A DNA stretch of 64,000 nt from Flavobacteriaceae bacterium (GTDB lineage: Bacteria; Bacteroidota; Bacteroidia; Flavobacteriales; Flavobacteriaceae). The notes below the pieces were generated by a model. That model made no database searches. It saw only the letters and a program-made list of their open reading frames with translations, and had not been told where the DNA came from. The position numbers and the translations under genes were made by a program. Where the stretch lies: the NCBI GenBank assembly GCA_947446635.1, contig CANFHF010000007.1, positions 23,508 through 87,507 on the forward strand, read 5' to 3'. Numbering within the stretch: position 1 is the first letter of the stretch; each line of letters opens with the position of its first letter. This document shows positions 26,465-36,788 of the stretch, piece after piece.

Positions 26465-26495
26465 CAAATGTAGGTACAAAACAACGAAATGTCAA
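26465..26495 (-). promoter_or_regulatory. Promoter of smpB
   Basis: On the minus strand TTG (26493-26495), a 20-nt spacer and TACATTTG (26472-26465) match the Bacteroidota consensus. Transcription would start only about 3 nt before the ATG at 26457. The divergent DUF2132 gene has its own -7-like box (TAAGTTTG, 26515-26522). Confidence 0.6.
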
Positions 26496-26526
26496 TAGTT
26501 ATTAAAAATTGCTGTAAGTTTGCAAC

Positions 26527-26757
26527 ATGGAAAAATCACTATCAAATGACCCTCTTCACGGAATTACTCTTCAAAAAATAATAGAACAACTTGTCAATTA
26601 TTATGGTTTCGATACTTTGGGAGAATTAATAAAAATCAACTGTTTCACAGACAATCCTAGTATTAAATCGAGTTTGACATTCCTTAGAAAAACAGATTGG
26701 GCGAGAAAAAAAGTAGAAGAATTGTATACTAATTCATTGTCTAAATTTTCTAAATAA
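26527..26757 (+). CDS. DUF2132 (VF530-like) small protein
   Basis: 76 residues matching the VF530/DUF2132 family: [51 protein letters not shown]. The Vibrio member has a small helical fold suggested to bind DNA; the function is not settled. It is divergent from smpB. A -7-like box (TAAGTTTG, 26515-26522) ends 4 nt before the ATG, so the message may be leaderless; no matching TTG at -33 was seen. Confidence 0.9.
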   Translation: MEKSLSNDPLHGITLQKIIEQLVNYYGFDTLGELIKINCFTDNPSIKSSLTFLRKTDWARKKVEELYTNSLSKFSK

Positions 26758-26775
26758 TTTGATGCTGGTAGTTAA

Positions 26776-27627
26776 TTATAATATTTCAATACTGAATTTT
26801 GATCTAAAGTTTTCATTTTTTTCCAAAATCAGAATGCCTTCTTTCTTGAATAAATCTCCAAAATTATCTCCTGTATCTGAATAACCAAACCAAGGTTCAA
26901 TGCATATAAAAGGGGCCGCTTTTTTGGTCCAAATTCCTAAACTTGGAAAACCTTTAAAATTTATCTTAATTAAAGGTTTTAAATTTTCTAAAATACTCAA
27001 GCTATTCGATTTTAATGATTTAAAAATTAAAGCGTCATTCTCAAACAATTCATAATTCAAGGCTATGAGGTTATGATTCGTTTCTAGTTTTTTTGTAGTA
27101 TTCGAAATCAAATCATTTTCCAAAAGATGATATTCTAATAGCTCTTCCTTATCAAATGAAATGGAATAATTCTCGAAGTTTTCTGTTAATGAAAATGCAG
27201 GATGCGCTCCAATGGAAAACGGCATTTGAGATTTACCATTATTAATTACCTTGTATTCTATTTCTAGAATATTTTTATTTAGGGTATAGCAAATTTGTAA
27301 TTCAAAAATAAATGGATATTTTTTTAACGTTTCCTCCGATGTTTCTATCGAAAAAGTCGCACTATTTTCTGATTTAGTAACTAATTTAAATTCCATTTCT
27401 CTCGCAAAACCATGTCTTGGTAAATTATATTCAACACTATTATAGCGATAGGAATTACTTTTCAAAGTACCCACTATTGGAAACAAAATAGGAGAATGTT
27501 TTTCCCAAAATTTCGGATTTCCTTCCCAAATATATTCCCTATTCTTATTGTCTTTTAAGGAATATAATTCAGCACCTAAAGGATTGATTTTTGCGGTTAG
27601 ATTTGAATTTGAAATTGTGGTGTGCAA
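26776..27627 (-). CDS. Aldose 1-epimerase family protein
   Basis: 283 residues. It has the beta-sandwich pattern of galactose mutarotase-like proteins: an early PLGAELYSLKDNKNREYIWEGN, the His-containing LPRHGFAREMEF, a central SIGAHPAFSL and the C-terminal CIEPWFGYSDTGD. These agree with the YihR/LacX-like branch rather than with classical GalM. It interconverts sugar anomers; the substrate is unknown. It stands alone and converges with DUF2132. Confidence 0.88.
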   Translation of the reverse strand: MHTTISNSNLTAKINPLGAELYSLKDNKNREYIWEGNPKFWEKHSPILFPIVGTLKSNSYRYNSVEYNLPRHGFAREMEFKLVTKSENSATFSIETSEETLKKYPFIFELQICYTLNKNILEIEYKVINNGKSQMPFSIGAHPAFSLTENFENYSISFDKEELLEYHLLENDLISNTTKKLETNHNLIALNYELFENDALIFKSLKSNSLSILENLKPLIKINFKGFPSLGIWTKKAAPFICIEPWFGYSDTGDNFGDLFKKEGILILEKNENFRSKFSIEIL

Positions 27628-27795
27628 AATAGATATTAATTATTTGGTTTGTATTTTTAAAATACAAATGTATTTCATTAATTCCATTTTATAAAAAATC
27701 AATCCATACTCATTTATTATAAAATTTTCTAAAAATTCTATCGCTAATTAGAGAATTAAATATTTTTTGCATTATTTTGTTTAAAAATTAACAAA

Positions 27796-30060
27796 ATGAA
27801 AAATAGTCGTTTATTAGCCTTTCTTCTATTGGCTTTATTATCTGGAATTTCAACTATTTGGGCGCAAGAAATTACCGCTACATTTCCTGAAAAACAAGTT
27901 TCTAAATATGATTATCATGCTGCATTTGAGCCTTTTTTTTATACAAAAGATGGCACAAAAACCCGTTCTGCTAGTGGTCAGCCTGGAGTTGAATACTGGC
28001 AAAACAAAGCGGATTACAAATTAACAGCAAAATTAAATGATTTAAATAATGAAATTTCGGGCACAGATATTGTAACCTATACTAATAATAGTCCCGATAC
28101 AATGTCATTTGTTTGGATGTATTTAGATCAAAATTTATTCAAAAATGATTCTCGTGGAACTGCTATTATTCCTGTAAATGGAAGTAGAAATGGCGCTCAA
28201 GGTCAAATTTTTGACGGTGGCTTCAAAATAAAATCTGTCAAAATAATTTCAACCATTCATGGAAAATTAATTGAAAAAGAAGCTAAATTCCTAATAACCG
28301 ATACTAGAATGCAAGTTTATCTTCCTCAAGCGTTGAAATCTAAAGGTGGAGTCGTTAAAATTAAAATTGAATATTCCTTTATTTCACCAAATGAAGGTTC
28401 TGATCGAATGGGGGTTTTGGAAACAAAAAATGGTAAAATTTTCACCATTGCGCAATGGTATCCTAGGATGTGTGTCTATGATGATATAAGAGGATGGAAT
28501 ACGAATCCTTATTTGGGTGCGTCGGAATTTTATCTTGAATATGGTAATTTTGATGTTTCAATATCGGTTCCGTCCAATCAAATTGTTGTTTGTTCTGGAA
28601 AGTTGCTTAATTCATCTGAAGTTCTTACTTCCGAACAACAAATCCGTTTTCTTATAGCTTCAGAAAGTGACAAAACAATTATCATCCGCTCTGCTGATGA
28701 AGTTCTGGCTAGTGCTAATTTAACTGCCAAAGCCTATAAAACTTGGCATTATCAAATTTTAAATGCCCGTGATGCTTCTTGGGCTTCATCCGCTGCATTT
28801 ATTTTGGACGCCGCAAAAATTAATTTACCAAGCGGAAAAAAATCGATGGCTATTTCTGCTTATCCGGTAGAAAGTGATGGTGACGATGCTTGGCGCCGTT
28901 CAACAGAATACACGAAAGCATCAATTGAAAACTATTCCAAAAGATGGTTTGAATTTCCTTATCCTGCTGCTACAAATGTTGCTGGTAACGAAGGCGGAAT
29001 GGAATATCCTGGCATTGTTTTTTGTGGTTGGAAATCAAAAGGAGATGATTTATGGGGAGTTACTGATCATGAATTTGGTCATAACTGGTTCCCGATGGTT
29101 GTTGGTTCTAACGAACGTTTGTTTGGTTGGATGGATGAAGGATTTAACACTTTTATTAATTCGTTGAGTTCATCTGATTTTAATAATGGAGAATATAAAG
29201 ATAAAATTATCGACTTACATAAAGTTGCTGAAAAATATACTAAACCTATATTGGAGCCTATATTGAGTTCGCCAGATAATATGAAGGAAGCTAATATAGG
29301 TGTTTTGTGTTATTCAAAACCTAGTTCGGGATTGGTAATCTTGCGTGAGCAAGTTTTGGGTCCTGAGCGATTTGATTTGGCTTTTCGTACTTATACGGAG
29401 CGTTGGGCTTTCAAGCATCCTGCACCAGATGATTTTTTTAGAACCATCGAAAATGTGTCAGGTGAAGATTTAGGTTGGTTTTGGCGAGGTTGGTTTGTAA
29501 ATAATTGGCGGTTAGATCAAGGAATTAATTCTATTAAATATGTCGACAATGATCCAAAATCTGGAGTTTACATTACAATTGAAAATTTTGACAAAATGGT
29601 TATGCCTATTGTTTTAGACATAAAAACAAAAAGCGGAAAAGTGAGTCGTGTGAAATTACCTGTTGAAATTTGGCAAAAAAATATAGAGTGGACATTTAAA
29701 CATGATTCTACCGAAGAAATTGAAAGTATAATTATTGATCCAGATCATGCGTTTCCAGACACTAATGAGACTAATAATAGTTGGACTTCATCAACTGGAA
29801 GTATTGAAAAAGACACCAATTTTAATACCTATTTAGGAACGTATTCCAATAGAACGGCCCCAATAAAAATTGTTTTTTCAAAACAAAGAGGTGTTTTAAC
29901 TGTTGAAATAACAGATTATCCTAAGTTTAGTGTAGAACTTATTGCGAAAGATACTTTCGAATCAAAAGAAGCGGGTCTTAAATTTGAATTTAATGAAAGT
30001 AAAACAGGGTTTACTATGATTTTGTCTGAAGGTCAAAAAATTCTGTTTACCAAGGAATAG
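27796..30060 (+). CDS. M1 family metallopeptidase, secreted
   Basis: 754 residues with a signal peptide (1-23, ending STIWAQ). The zinc site is complete: H425-E-F-G-H429 and E448 (GWMDEGFN), the x18 spacing of M1 enzymes. The exopeptidase motif is GGMEYPG instead of the usual G-x-M-E-N. The C-terminal ~150 residues are beta-rich, without a T9SS domain, so the protein is probably periplasmic. Family members are aminopeptidases. Promoter elements upstream are not clear. Confidence 0.92.
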   Translation: MKNSRLLAFLLLALLSGISTIWAQEITATFPEKQVSKYDYHAAFEPFFYTKDGTKTRSASGQPGVEYWQNKADYKLTAKLNDLNNEISGTDIVTYTNNSPDTMSFVWMYLDQNLFKNDSRGTAIIPVNGSRNGAQGQIFDGGFKIKSVKIISTIHGKLIEKEAKFLITDTRMQVYLPQALKSKGGVVKIKIEYSFISPNEGSDRMGVLETKNGKIFTIAQWYPRMCVYDDIRGWNTNPYLGASEFYLEYGNFDVSISVPSNQIVVCSGKLLNSSEVLTSEQQIRFLIASESDKTIIIRSADEVLASANLTAKAYKTWHYQILNARDASWASSAAFILDAAKINLPSGKKSMAISAYPVESDGDDAWRRSTEYTKASIENYSKRWFEFPYPAATNVAGNEGGMEYPGIVFCGWKSKGDDLWGVTDHEFGHNWFPMVVGSNERLFGWMDEGFNTFINSLSSSDFNNGEYKDKIIDLHKVAEKYTKPILEPILSSPDNMKEANIGVLCYSKPSSGLVILREQVLGPERFDLAFRTYTERWAFKHPAPDDFFRTIENVSGEDLGWFWRGWFVNNWRLDQGINSIKYVDNDPKSGVYITIENFDKMVMPIVLDIKTKSGKVSRVKLPVEIWQKNIEWTFKHDSTEEIESIIIDPDHAFPDTNETNNSWTSSTGSIEKDTNFNTYLGTYSNRTAPIKIVFSKQRGVLTVEITDYPKFSVELIAKDTFESKEAGLKFEFNESKTGFTMILSEGQKILFTKE

Positions 30061-30069
30061 TATTAATAT

Positions 30070-30111
30070 GGCTAGTTCTTAATAATCTGTTTCGATTATT
30101 AAGAACTAGTC
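30070..30111. terminator. Long hairpin between convergent genes
   Basis: A perfect 16-bp stem (30072-30087 with 30094-30109), extendable by a G-T and a G-C pair, with a 6-nt loop. It lies between the M1 peptidase (stop 30060) and aguA (ends 30123) and can serve both. It lacks a strong T tail. Confidence 0.75.
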
Positions 30112-30122
30112 AAAACGATACT

Positions 30123-31166
30123 TTATACCGGAATTTGTTGACTCAAACAATGTAATGTTCCAAATCCCCAAATGATGTCAATGGCACTAATTCCGATTAT
30201 TTCTCTATTAGGGAAACATTCAGCCAATATATTCAATGCAATTCTATCCTTGGCATCGTTGAATGTGGGAACCAAAACACATTTGTTTAAAATCAAAAAA
30301 TTAGCATAACTCGCTGGTAATCTCAATCCGTCAAAATCGATCCGTTTTGGCATGGGCAAAGTGACTATTTTTGGAGATTTTCCAGTTTCTAATTTAGCAT
30401 TTTGTAAACGTTTTAAATTGTCTTGTAATGGTTTGTAATTGCTGTCTTTTGGATCCGATTCAACAATTGTTAAAATGGTATTTTCATTTACAAATCGGCA
30501 TAAATCATCTATATGTCCATGCGTATCATCTCCTTCGATTCCGTCTCCAAGCCAAATTACATTGGTTATTCCTAAATATTCTTTAAAAACTGCTTCATAA
30601 TTGGCCTTTGTAAAGTTAGGGTTTCGAACCTGAATATCGGGATGTAACAAACATTCTTCCGAGGTAATAAGCGTTCCTTTTCCGTTGGTTTCAATCGCAC
30701 CACCTTCCACAATTACGGGTTTGCCCTTGTATACTACTTGAGTTATTGGAATATTTAGAAATTTGCCCACTTTTGCAGGAACGTGTTTGTCTAAATGGAT
30801 GTTTTTGTATTTTGCCCAACCATTAAAATTGAAATTCAAGGCCTCTCTTTTGGTTCCGTTTTGAACGATAATCGGACCCGAATCGCGCATCCAACTTCTG
30901 TTTGTTTTATAAATAATAAACGAAATATTTGCCATATGAACTGTGGCTGTTTCAAGTATTTCTATAACTTTTGCCTTTAAATTTTCATCGGCAACAATTA
31001 AAAACACTTGCTCGAATGTGGCTATTTTTTTTATAAATTCAACAAAAGCCCATTGAATCGCTTCAAATTTTCCTGGCCAATCTTTGCCATTATGCGGAAA
31101 ACAAAGCAGAATCCCTTGTTGTTTTTCCCATTCAGCGGGAAATCGTCTATTGTTTGTGGTAGTCAT
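30123..31166 (-). CDS. aguA: Agmatine deiminase
   Basis: 347 residues of the peptidyl-arginine/agmatine deiminase family. It hydrolyses agmatine to N-carbamoylputrescine and ammonia. Motifs: RRFPAEWEKQQGILLCFPHNGKDW, MRDSGPIIV, EGGAIETNGKGTLI, GDDTHGHIDDLCRF, and the catalytic Cys340 near the end in FGTLHCLSQQIPV. It follows aguB by 2 nt, which makes the agmatine-specific call more secure. Confidence 0.93.
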   Translation of the reverse strand: MTTTNNRRFPAEWEKQQGILLCFPHNGKDWPGKFEAIQWAFVEFIKKIATFEQVFLIVADENLKAKVIEILETATVHMANISFIIYKTNRSWMRDSGPIIVQNGTKREALNFNFNGWAKYKNIHLDKHVPAKVGKFLNIPITQVVYKGKPVIVEGGAIETNGKGTLITSEECLLHPDIQVRNPNFTKANYEAVFKEYLGITNVIWLGDGIEGDDTHGHIDDLCRFVNENTILTIVESDPKDSNYKPLQDNLKRLQNAKLETGKSPKIVTLPMPKRIDFDGLRLPASYANFLILNKCVLVPTFNDAKDRIALNILAECFPNREIIGISAIDIIWGFGTLHCLSQQIPV

Positions 31167-31168
31167 AA

Positions 31169-32056
31169 TTAGTCGATGGCTCGTTTGGTAATATCCCCAA
31201 AAGCATCAATTCTTCGGTCTCTAAAAAATGGCCAATTTTGGCGGACATTTTCTTGCAGATCCAAATCCACTTCGACCATAATAATTTCTTCTTTATCGTG
31301 TGAGGCTTGCGCCAAAATTTCGCCTTGTGGTCCTGCTATAAAAGAAGATCCCCAAAATTGAATTCCTGCAGTTCCCTCAATATAGTGTTCTAAACCGACT
31401 CTATTTGCGGCAGCAACATAAACGCCATTTGCCACAGCGTGCCCTTTCATCACGTTCATCCAAGCGCCATGTTGGTTCTCTCCATATTCGTCTTTTTCTA
31501 AGGGATGCCAACCAATTGCCGTTGGGTAAAACAACACTTCTGCACCTTGTAAAGCAGTCAAACGAGCGGCTTCGGGGAACCATTGATCCCAACAAATGAG
31601 CGTGCCAATTTTTCCTTTATGGGTAGAGAAAGTTTTGAAGCCTAAATCACCAGGGGTGAAATAGAATTTTTCATAAAAATGAGGGTCGTCTGGAATGTGC
31701 ATTTTGCGATACAATCCTGCTTCCGTTCCATCGGTATCAATAATATAAGCACTATTATGGTATATTCCCGCCATTCTTTTTTCGAAGAAAGGAACAATGA
31801 TAACAACTCCTAATTCTTTTGCCAAAGCACTAAAAGCAATAAACGAAGTGCTATACAAAGGTTCAGCTAATTCAAAATTTGCAACATCTTCACTTTGACA
31901 AAAATAATGACTACTGTATAATTCCGGTAAAGAAATTACCTCGGCACCATTATTGGCAGCATCACGAACCCAACTCAAACATTTTTTTAAGTTGTTTTCG
32001 GCAATATCATTCAAATTTAATTGAATAACCGCTATTTTATATTTCTTCTTTGGCAT
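31169..32056 (-). CDS. aguB: N-carbamoylputrescine amidase
   Basis: 295-residue nitrilase-superfamily hydrolase. The catalytic triad is E45 (SLPELYSS), K118 (LYRKMHIPDD) and C155 (LICWDQWFPE). It hydrolyses N-carbamoylputrescine to putrescine, the step after agmatine deiminase, which is encoded 2 nt downstream. Together they form the plant-type putrescine route. An arginine decarboxylase to feed it is not in this window. Confidence 0.93.
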   Translation of the reverse strand: MPKKKYKIAVIQLNLNDIAENNLKKCLSWVRDAANNGAEVISLPELYSSHYFCQSEDVANFELAEPLYSTSFIAFSALAKELGVVIIVPFFEKRMAGIYHNSAYIIDTDGTEAGLYRKMHIPDDPHFYEKFYFTPGDLGFKTFSTHKGKIGTLICWDQWFPEAARLTALQGAEVLFYPTAIGWHPLEKDEYGENQHGAWMNVMKGHAVANGVYVAAANRVGLEHYIEGTAGIQFWGSSFIAGPQGEILAQASHDKEEIIMVEVDLDLQENVRQNWPFFRDRRIDAFGDITKRAID

Positions 32057-32142
32057 AAGGCGAAAATTTAGATTGCAAAAATAGTTATTTTTATAAAGAG
32101 TAAGGGAAAAGTCAAATGGAAAGTTTAAATAGTAATTTTAAA

Positions 32143-32177
32143 GCAAAAAAAAGCACCAATCTTTCGATTGCTGCTTT
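32143..32177 (-). terminator. Terminator of clpB
   Basis: On the minus strand, a 12-bp stem with one mismatch (32177-32166 with 32161-32150) and a GAAA loop is followed by a run of T. It is preceded by a weaker hairpin at ~32181-32214. It lies 56 nt after the clpB stop. Confidence 0.85.
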
Positions 32178-32232
32178 CTATATCCTTTGCCAAAGTTTAA
32201 AATTTGGTAAGGATTTTTTTTGGAAGAATTAT

Positions 32233-34836
32233 TTAGCTTACTAATTCGCTCTGATTTCTGAATACCAACTTCCCATCAAAGGAATCCAATAAAACAATAC
32301 TATCGGTAGTAATTGTTCCCGCTAGAATTTCTCTTGACAATTGGTTTAATACCTCTCTTTGTATTACCCGTTTTACGGGTCTGGCACCAAATTGCGGATC
32401 ATATCCTTTTGCAGATAAATAAGTAATGGCTTCTGGAGTGGCGTCCATTGTAATGCCTTGTTGCGCGAGCATTTTAGTCACGGATTTCAGTTGTAAACCT
32501 ACGATTTGAGTTATATTGGCATTGGTCAAAGGTGTAAACATCACTATTTCGTCAATACGATTGATAAATTCTGGACGGACAGTTTGTTTCAATAAACCCA
32601 AAACTTCTATTTTTGCAGCTTCTGTTGTGGCTTCGATACTTCCTTTGAGATTGTCGAATTTTTCCTGAATAATCTGGCTTCCCATATTCGAAGTCATAAT
32701 GATAATCGTGTTTTTAAAATCGGCTAATCTTCCTTTATTGTCTGTCAATCTTCCTTCGTCCAAGACCTGCAACAAGATGTTAAAAGTATCCGGATGCGCT
32801 TTTTCGATTTCGTCTAATAATATCACAGAATACGGTTTTCTGCGAACTGCTTCGGTCAATTGTCCACCTTCATCATAACCAATATACCCCGGAGGCGCTC
32901 CTACTAAACGACTAACACTATGGCGTTCTTGATATTCGCTCATGTCGATTCGAGTCATGGCATTTTCATCATCGAATAAATATTCAGCTAAAGCTTTGGC
33001 TAATTCGGTTTTTCCAACACCGGTTGTTCCAAGGAAAAGGAAGGTTCCAACTGGTTTTCGCATATCTTGTAATCCAGCGCGACTTCTACGAACAGCATCG
33101 CTCACAGCTTCGATAGCTTCTTCCTGTCCTACGATGCGTTTGTGCAATTCGTCTTCGAGTTTCAAGAGTTTTTCTCTTTCTCCTTGAAGCATTTTCATCA
33201 CGGGGATTCCAGTCCATTTTGCGACCACTTCTGCAATGTCCTCGCGGGTAACTTCTTCTTTTATCAAGGAAGTTCCCGATTGATTTTCCTGTAATTGTTT
33301 TATATAAAAATCTAATCTTTCTTGGGCTTCTTTTATTTTTCCGTAACGAATTTCGGCTACCTTTCCATAATCACCTTCCCGTTCAGCCCGTTCGGCTTCG
33401 TATTTAAAATCCTCAATTTCTGTTTTTACGGCTTGTATAGTATCGACAACATCTTTTTCAGATTTCCATTTGGTAAAGACTTCATTTCGATCGTCTTTTA
33501 GGTTGGCCAATTCCATCCCTAGGACTTTGAGTTTGCTTTCGTCTTTTTCCCTTTTAATGGCTTCGATTTCAATTTCCAATTGCATTATTTTTCGATCCAA
33601 AACATCCAATTCTTGGGGTTTAGAATTGATTTCCATACGGATTTTAGAAGCGGCTTCGTCCATTAAATCAATCGCTTTATCTGGCAAAAATCGATTGGTA
33701 ATATACCGTTGAGATAATTCGACTGCAGCAATAATGGCATCATCTTTTATTTGAACTTTATGATGGGTTTCGTATTTTTCCTTGATGCCACGAAGGATTG
33801 AAATCGCACTTTCGGTATCGGGTTCCTCAATCATTATTTTTTGGAAACGTCTTTCGAGTGCTTTGTCTTTTTCAAAATATTTTTGATATTCATCCAAAGT
33901 GGTTGCACCAATGGCACGCAATTCGCCACGAGCCAATGCCGGTTTCAGGATATTAGCTGCATCCATGGCACCTTCGCCACCTCCGGCACCAACAAGGGTG
34001 TGGATTTCATCAATGAATAAAACAATATCTCCCTCGGCAGCCGTAACTTCTTTCACGACTGATTTTAGTCGTTCCTCGAATTCGCCTTTGTATTTGGCTC
34101 CAGCAATTAATGCGCCCATATCCAATGAAAAAACGATTTTATCTTTTAGATTTTCGGGAACGTCCCCATCTACAATTCGATGCGCCAATCCCTCGGCAAT
34201 GGCGGTTTTACCAACACCAGGTTCACCCACTAACATTGGATTGTTTTTGGTTCTACGGGTCAGAATTTGCAAAACTCTACGGATTTCTTCGTCTCGACCA
34301 ATTACTGGATCAAGTTTTCCATCTTTGGCTAGTTCATTTAGATTTCGAGCATACTTGTTTAATGCGTTATAGGTATCTTCTGCTGACGCGGAGGTTACGT
34401 TACTCCCTTTTCTAAGTTCATCAATAGCGGCTTTCAATCCGTTGTAGGTTACGCCTTGGTCTTTTAATATTTGAGCCACTTTGCTTTTGGAGCCAAAAAT
34501 CGCCAGAATCAAATGCTCTATTGAAACGAACTCATCGTTCATTTTTTTGGCAATGATTTCGGCTTCGTTGAGTGTTGTGTTTGCGGTTATGGAAAGCATA
34601 ATCTCGCCACCAGTAACTTTTGGAAAACTCAGGATGGTACTGTCTAAAATTTGTTCGAACAACGGAACATTTACATTTAGTTTTTTTAAAATAAACGGAG
34701 CCACATTTTCATCAACTTCAAAAATAGCCTTTAAAACGTGTTCGTTTTCTATTTGTTGTTGTCCAAAACGCTGCGCTAGTTGTTGCGAAAGCTGAATTGC
34801 TTCCTGCGATTTGATAGTAAATTTATTGATATTCAT
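32233..34836 (-). CDS. clpB: ATP-dependent chaperone ClpB
   Basis: 867 residues. N-domain (~1-150: FTIKSQEAIQLSQQLAQRFGQQ), first AAA+ domain with Walker A GEPGVGKT and Walker B VLFIDEIHTLVGAGG, a middle coiled-coil domain (~400-530, distinguishing ClpB from ClpA/ClpC), and second AAA+ domain with Walker A GTTGVGKTE and LLDEIEKAHPD. It disaggregates proteins with DnaK. No heat-shock element is evident. It is monocistronic with its own terminator. Confidence 0.97.
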   Translation of the reverse strand: MNINKFTIKSQEAIQLSQQLAQRFGQQQIENEHVLKAIFEVDENVAPFILKKLNVNVPLFEQILDSTILSFPKVTGGEIMLSITANTTLNEAEIIAKKMNDEFVSIEHLILAIFGSKSKVAQILKDQGVTYNGLKAAIDELRKGSNVTSASAEDTYNALNKYARNLNELAKDGKLDPVIGRDEEIRRVLQILTRRTKNNPMLVGEPGVGKTAIAEGLAHRIVDGDVPENLKDKIVFSLDMGALIAGAKYKGEFEERLKSVVKEVTAAEGDIVLFIDEIHTLVGAGGGEGAMDAANILKPALARGELRAIGATTLDEYQKYFEKDKALERRFQKIMIEEPDTESAISILRGIKEKYETHHKVQIKDDAIIAAVELSQRYITNRFLPDKAIDLMDEAASKIRMEINSKPQELDVLDRKIMQLEIEIEAIKREKDESKLKVLGMELANLKDDRNEVFTKWKSEKDVVDTIQAVKTEIEDFKYEAERAEREGDYGKVAEIRYGKIKEAQERLDFYIKQLQENQSGTSLIKEEVTREDIAEVVAKWTGIPVMKMLQGEREKLLKLEDELHKRIVGQEEAIEAVSDAVRRSRAGLQDMRKPVGTFLFLGTTGVGKTELAKALAEYLFDDENAMTRIDMSEYQERHSVSRLVGAPPGYIGYDEGGQLTEAVRRKPYSVILLDEIEKAHPDTFNILLQVLDEGRLTDNKGRLADFKNTIIIMTSNMGSQIIQEKFDNLKGSIEATTEAAKIEVLGLLKQTVRPEFINRIDEIVMFTPLTNANITQIVGLQLKSVTKMLAQQGITMDATPEAITYLSAKGYDPQFGARPVKRVIQREVLNQLSREILAGTITTDSIVLLDSFDGKLVFRNQSELVS

Positions 34837-34982
34837 TTTACTTTTAGTTAAAGTTTAATGTTTCAAGTTAAAAAGCACCTAACTTTGGAAAAAAATCAAA
34901 TCTTATTCCATTGTTAAAGTTACGACAAAATGACTGATAATCTACCGTTTAAGAATTATATATTAATTAAAATTAACACCTA

Positions 34983-35372
34983 ATGAGTTTATTTTCAAGT
35001 ATTTTCGGGAGTTCTGAAAATCAAATCACATCAAACAATAATGTCAATTGGATTCCCCTGATTTTTATGGGACAGTTGGATGAAATTCTTTCGATTTCTA
35101 ATGAAAAACCAGTAGTGATTTTCAAACATAGTACTCGTTGCAGCATAAGTCGTATGGCATTAAAACAATTTGAGAATGAGTTTGATTTAGAAGATAAAGT
35201 CCACGCTTATTTTCTGGATTTATTGGAATATCGTGACATTTCAAATGAAATTGCCAGTCGTTTCAAAGTTTATCATCAATCACCACAATTGCTGTTAATC
35301 AAGGAAGGAAAATCCGTGTATGATGTTTCACATAGCGATATTGATGCTGCGGAGTTGAAAGGGAAGTTGTGA
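34983..35372 (+). CDS. ytxJ: Bacillithiol-system redox protein YtxJ
   Basis: 129-residue thioredoxin-like protein. The redox motif is around Cys53 (FKHSTRCSISRMAL), a monothiol-type site (C-x-x-S) as in YtxJ of bacillithiol users. QSPQLLLIKEGK is the cis-Pro region. It probably removes bacillithiol from proteins (bacilliredoxin role, inferred). No bacillithiol biosynthesis genes are in the window. Confidence 0.9.
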   Translation: MSLFSSIFGSSENQITSNNNVNWIPLIFMGQLDEILSISNEKPVVIFKHSTRCSISRMALKQFENEFDLEDKVHAYFLDLLEYRDISNEIASRFKVYHQSPQLLLIKEGKSVYDVSHSDIDAAELKGKL

Positions 35373-35426
35373 AATATTTTTGCCTCAGATTTATAAAAAG
35401 CCATAAATTCTCTAATTAAAATAAGT

Positions 35427-35478
35427 AACCGCAAATTCGCAAATTAATGATTCAAATCAAATTTGCGAATTTGCGGTT
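35427..35478. terminator. Long palindrome after argH, bidirectional terminator
   Basis: A perfect 19-bp inverted repeat (35427-35445 with 35460-35478) with a 14-nt loop and A/T-rich flanks, between ytxJ (stop 35372) and argH (end 35498). It is the 3' end of the arginine operon. Confidence 0.8.
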
Positions 35479-35497
35479 TATTTTTGGTTTTAAAACC

Positions 35498-36778
35498 TTA
35501 AAAAGCCAATTTCATTTTCTCTTTTATTTCCTCCAAACAAAGGTTGTTGATACTTCCTTCGTGAGTATGTTTGGTTTCTTTTGGGGATTGATACGTTCCG
35601 CTTTCCAATTGTTCGGCAACCGCTTTGTAAGCGTCCCTAAATGGCATTCCAGCTACCACCATTTCGTTTAAAGTATCTACGGTAAACAAATAATCATATT
35701 TTTTATCTGCTAAGATATTGTCTTTTACTTTGATGTCCTTGATAGAGAAAATCGCAATATCCAAACACGCTTTCAGGTTTTGAATGGCTGGAAACAATCC
35801 TTCTTTCAACAATTGTAAATCCCTGTGATAGCCACTTGGTAAGTTGTTGGTGATTAGCGTGATTTCATAAGGCAAGGCTTGAATTTTGTTGCATTTCCCA
35901 CGAATTAATTCAAAAACATCGGGGTTTTTTTTGTGTGGCATAATGCTGGAACCGGTCGTCAGATGAGCAGGTAAAGTGATGAAATCAAAATTTTGACTCA
36001 TATATAAACAAACGTCCATCGAAAATTTAGCCAAAGTGGCTGCCACACTACTCATGGCAAAAGCCACCGTTTTTTCTGATTTTCCACGACTCATTTGAGC
36101 AGCAACCGAATTGAATTTTAAGGTTTCAAAACCTAATTTTTTGGTTGTCAAATTTCTGTTGATAGGAAAGGAGCTTCCATAACCTGCCGCGGAACCCAAG
36201 GGATTTTGATCCACTATTTTCAAAGCAGCATTCAACATGGTAATATCGTCAATCAAGGTTTCTGCATAAGCGGAAAACCACATTCCGAAAGAAGAAGGCA
36301 TGGCGATTTGCAAATGCGTATAACCGGGCAACAAAACGTTTTGGTATTTTTCGGCCGATTCCATCAACAAATCAAACAAGGTTTTTACTTGTAATTTGAA
36401 TTCGGTTACAACATCTTTGAGATACAAATTAACGTCAACTAAAACTTGATCGTTACGAGAACGTGCGGTGTGGATTTTCTTTCCGGCATCGCCTAATTTT
36501 ACCGTCAATAAATACTCAATTTTGGAATGTACGTCTTCGAAACTGTCTTCGATTTCGAATTCACCTTTTTCAATATCAATAATAATATCTTCCAAAGCCA
36601 AAACCAAAGAATCCGTTTCTTCTTCTGTCAAAAGACCAATTTCTCCCAACATTTTGGCGTGAGCGATAGAACCTAACGCATCGTATTTGGCTAGAACCAA
36701 ATCCATTTCTCTGTCGTTTCCAACGGTGAAATGTTCTATTTGTTTATCTGTTGGTATTCCTTTTTCCCAAAGTTTCAT
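35498..36778 (-). CDS. argH: Argininosuccinate lyase
   Basis: 426 residues of the fumarase/aspartase superfamily. It splits argininosuccinate to arginine and fumarate. Motifs: KKIHTARSRNDQV, PGYTHLQIAMPSSF, and the signature loop GSSIMPHKKNPD. The N-terminus is shorter than in the E. coli enzyme, as in other Bacteroidota. It is the last gene of the ten-gene arginine/proline operon, 10 nt after the M20 deacetylase. Confidence 0.95.
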   Translation of the reverse strand: MKLWEKGIPTDKQIEHFTVGNDREMDLVLAKYDALGSIAHAKMLGEIGLLTEEETDSLVLALEDIIIDIEKGEFEIEDSFEDVHSKIEYLLTVKLGDAGKKIHTARSRNDQVLVDVNLYLKDVVTEFKLQVKTLFDLLMESAEKYQNVLLPGYTHLQIAMPSSFGMWFSAYAETLIDDITMLNAALKIVDQNPLGSAAGYGSSFPINRNLTTKKLGFETLKFNSVAAQMSRGKSEKTVAFAMSSVAATLAKFSMDVCLYMSQNFDFITLPAHLTTGSSIMPHKKNPDVFELIRGKCNKIQALPYEITLITNNLPSGYHRDLQLLKEGLFPAIQNLKACLDIAIFSIKDIKVKDNILADKKYDYLFTVDTLNEMVVAGMPFRDAYKAVAEQLESGTYQSPKETKHTHEGSINNLCLEEIKEKMKLAF

Positions 36779-36788
36779 AGGTGTATTT

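Noticed and set aside
33899..34372. 157-codon frame opposite to clpB
   Set aside because: It lies entirely antisense to a conserved AAA+ domain, has Ser/Pro-rich shadow composition and matches no family.
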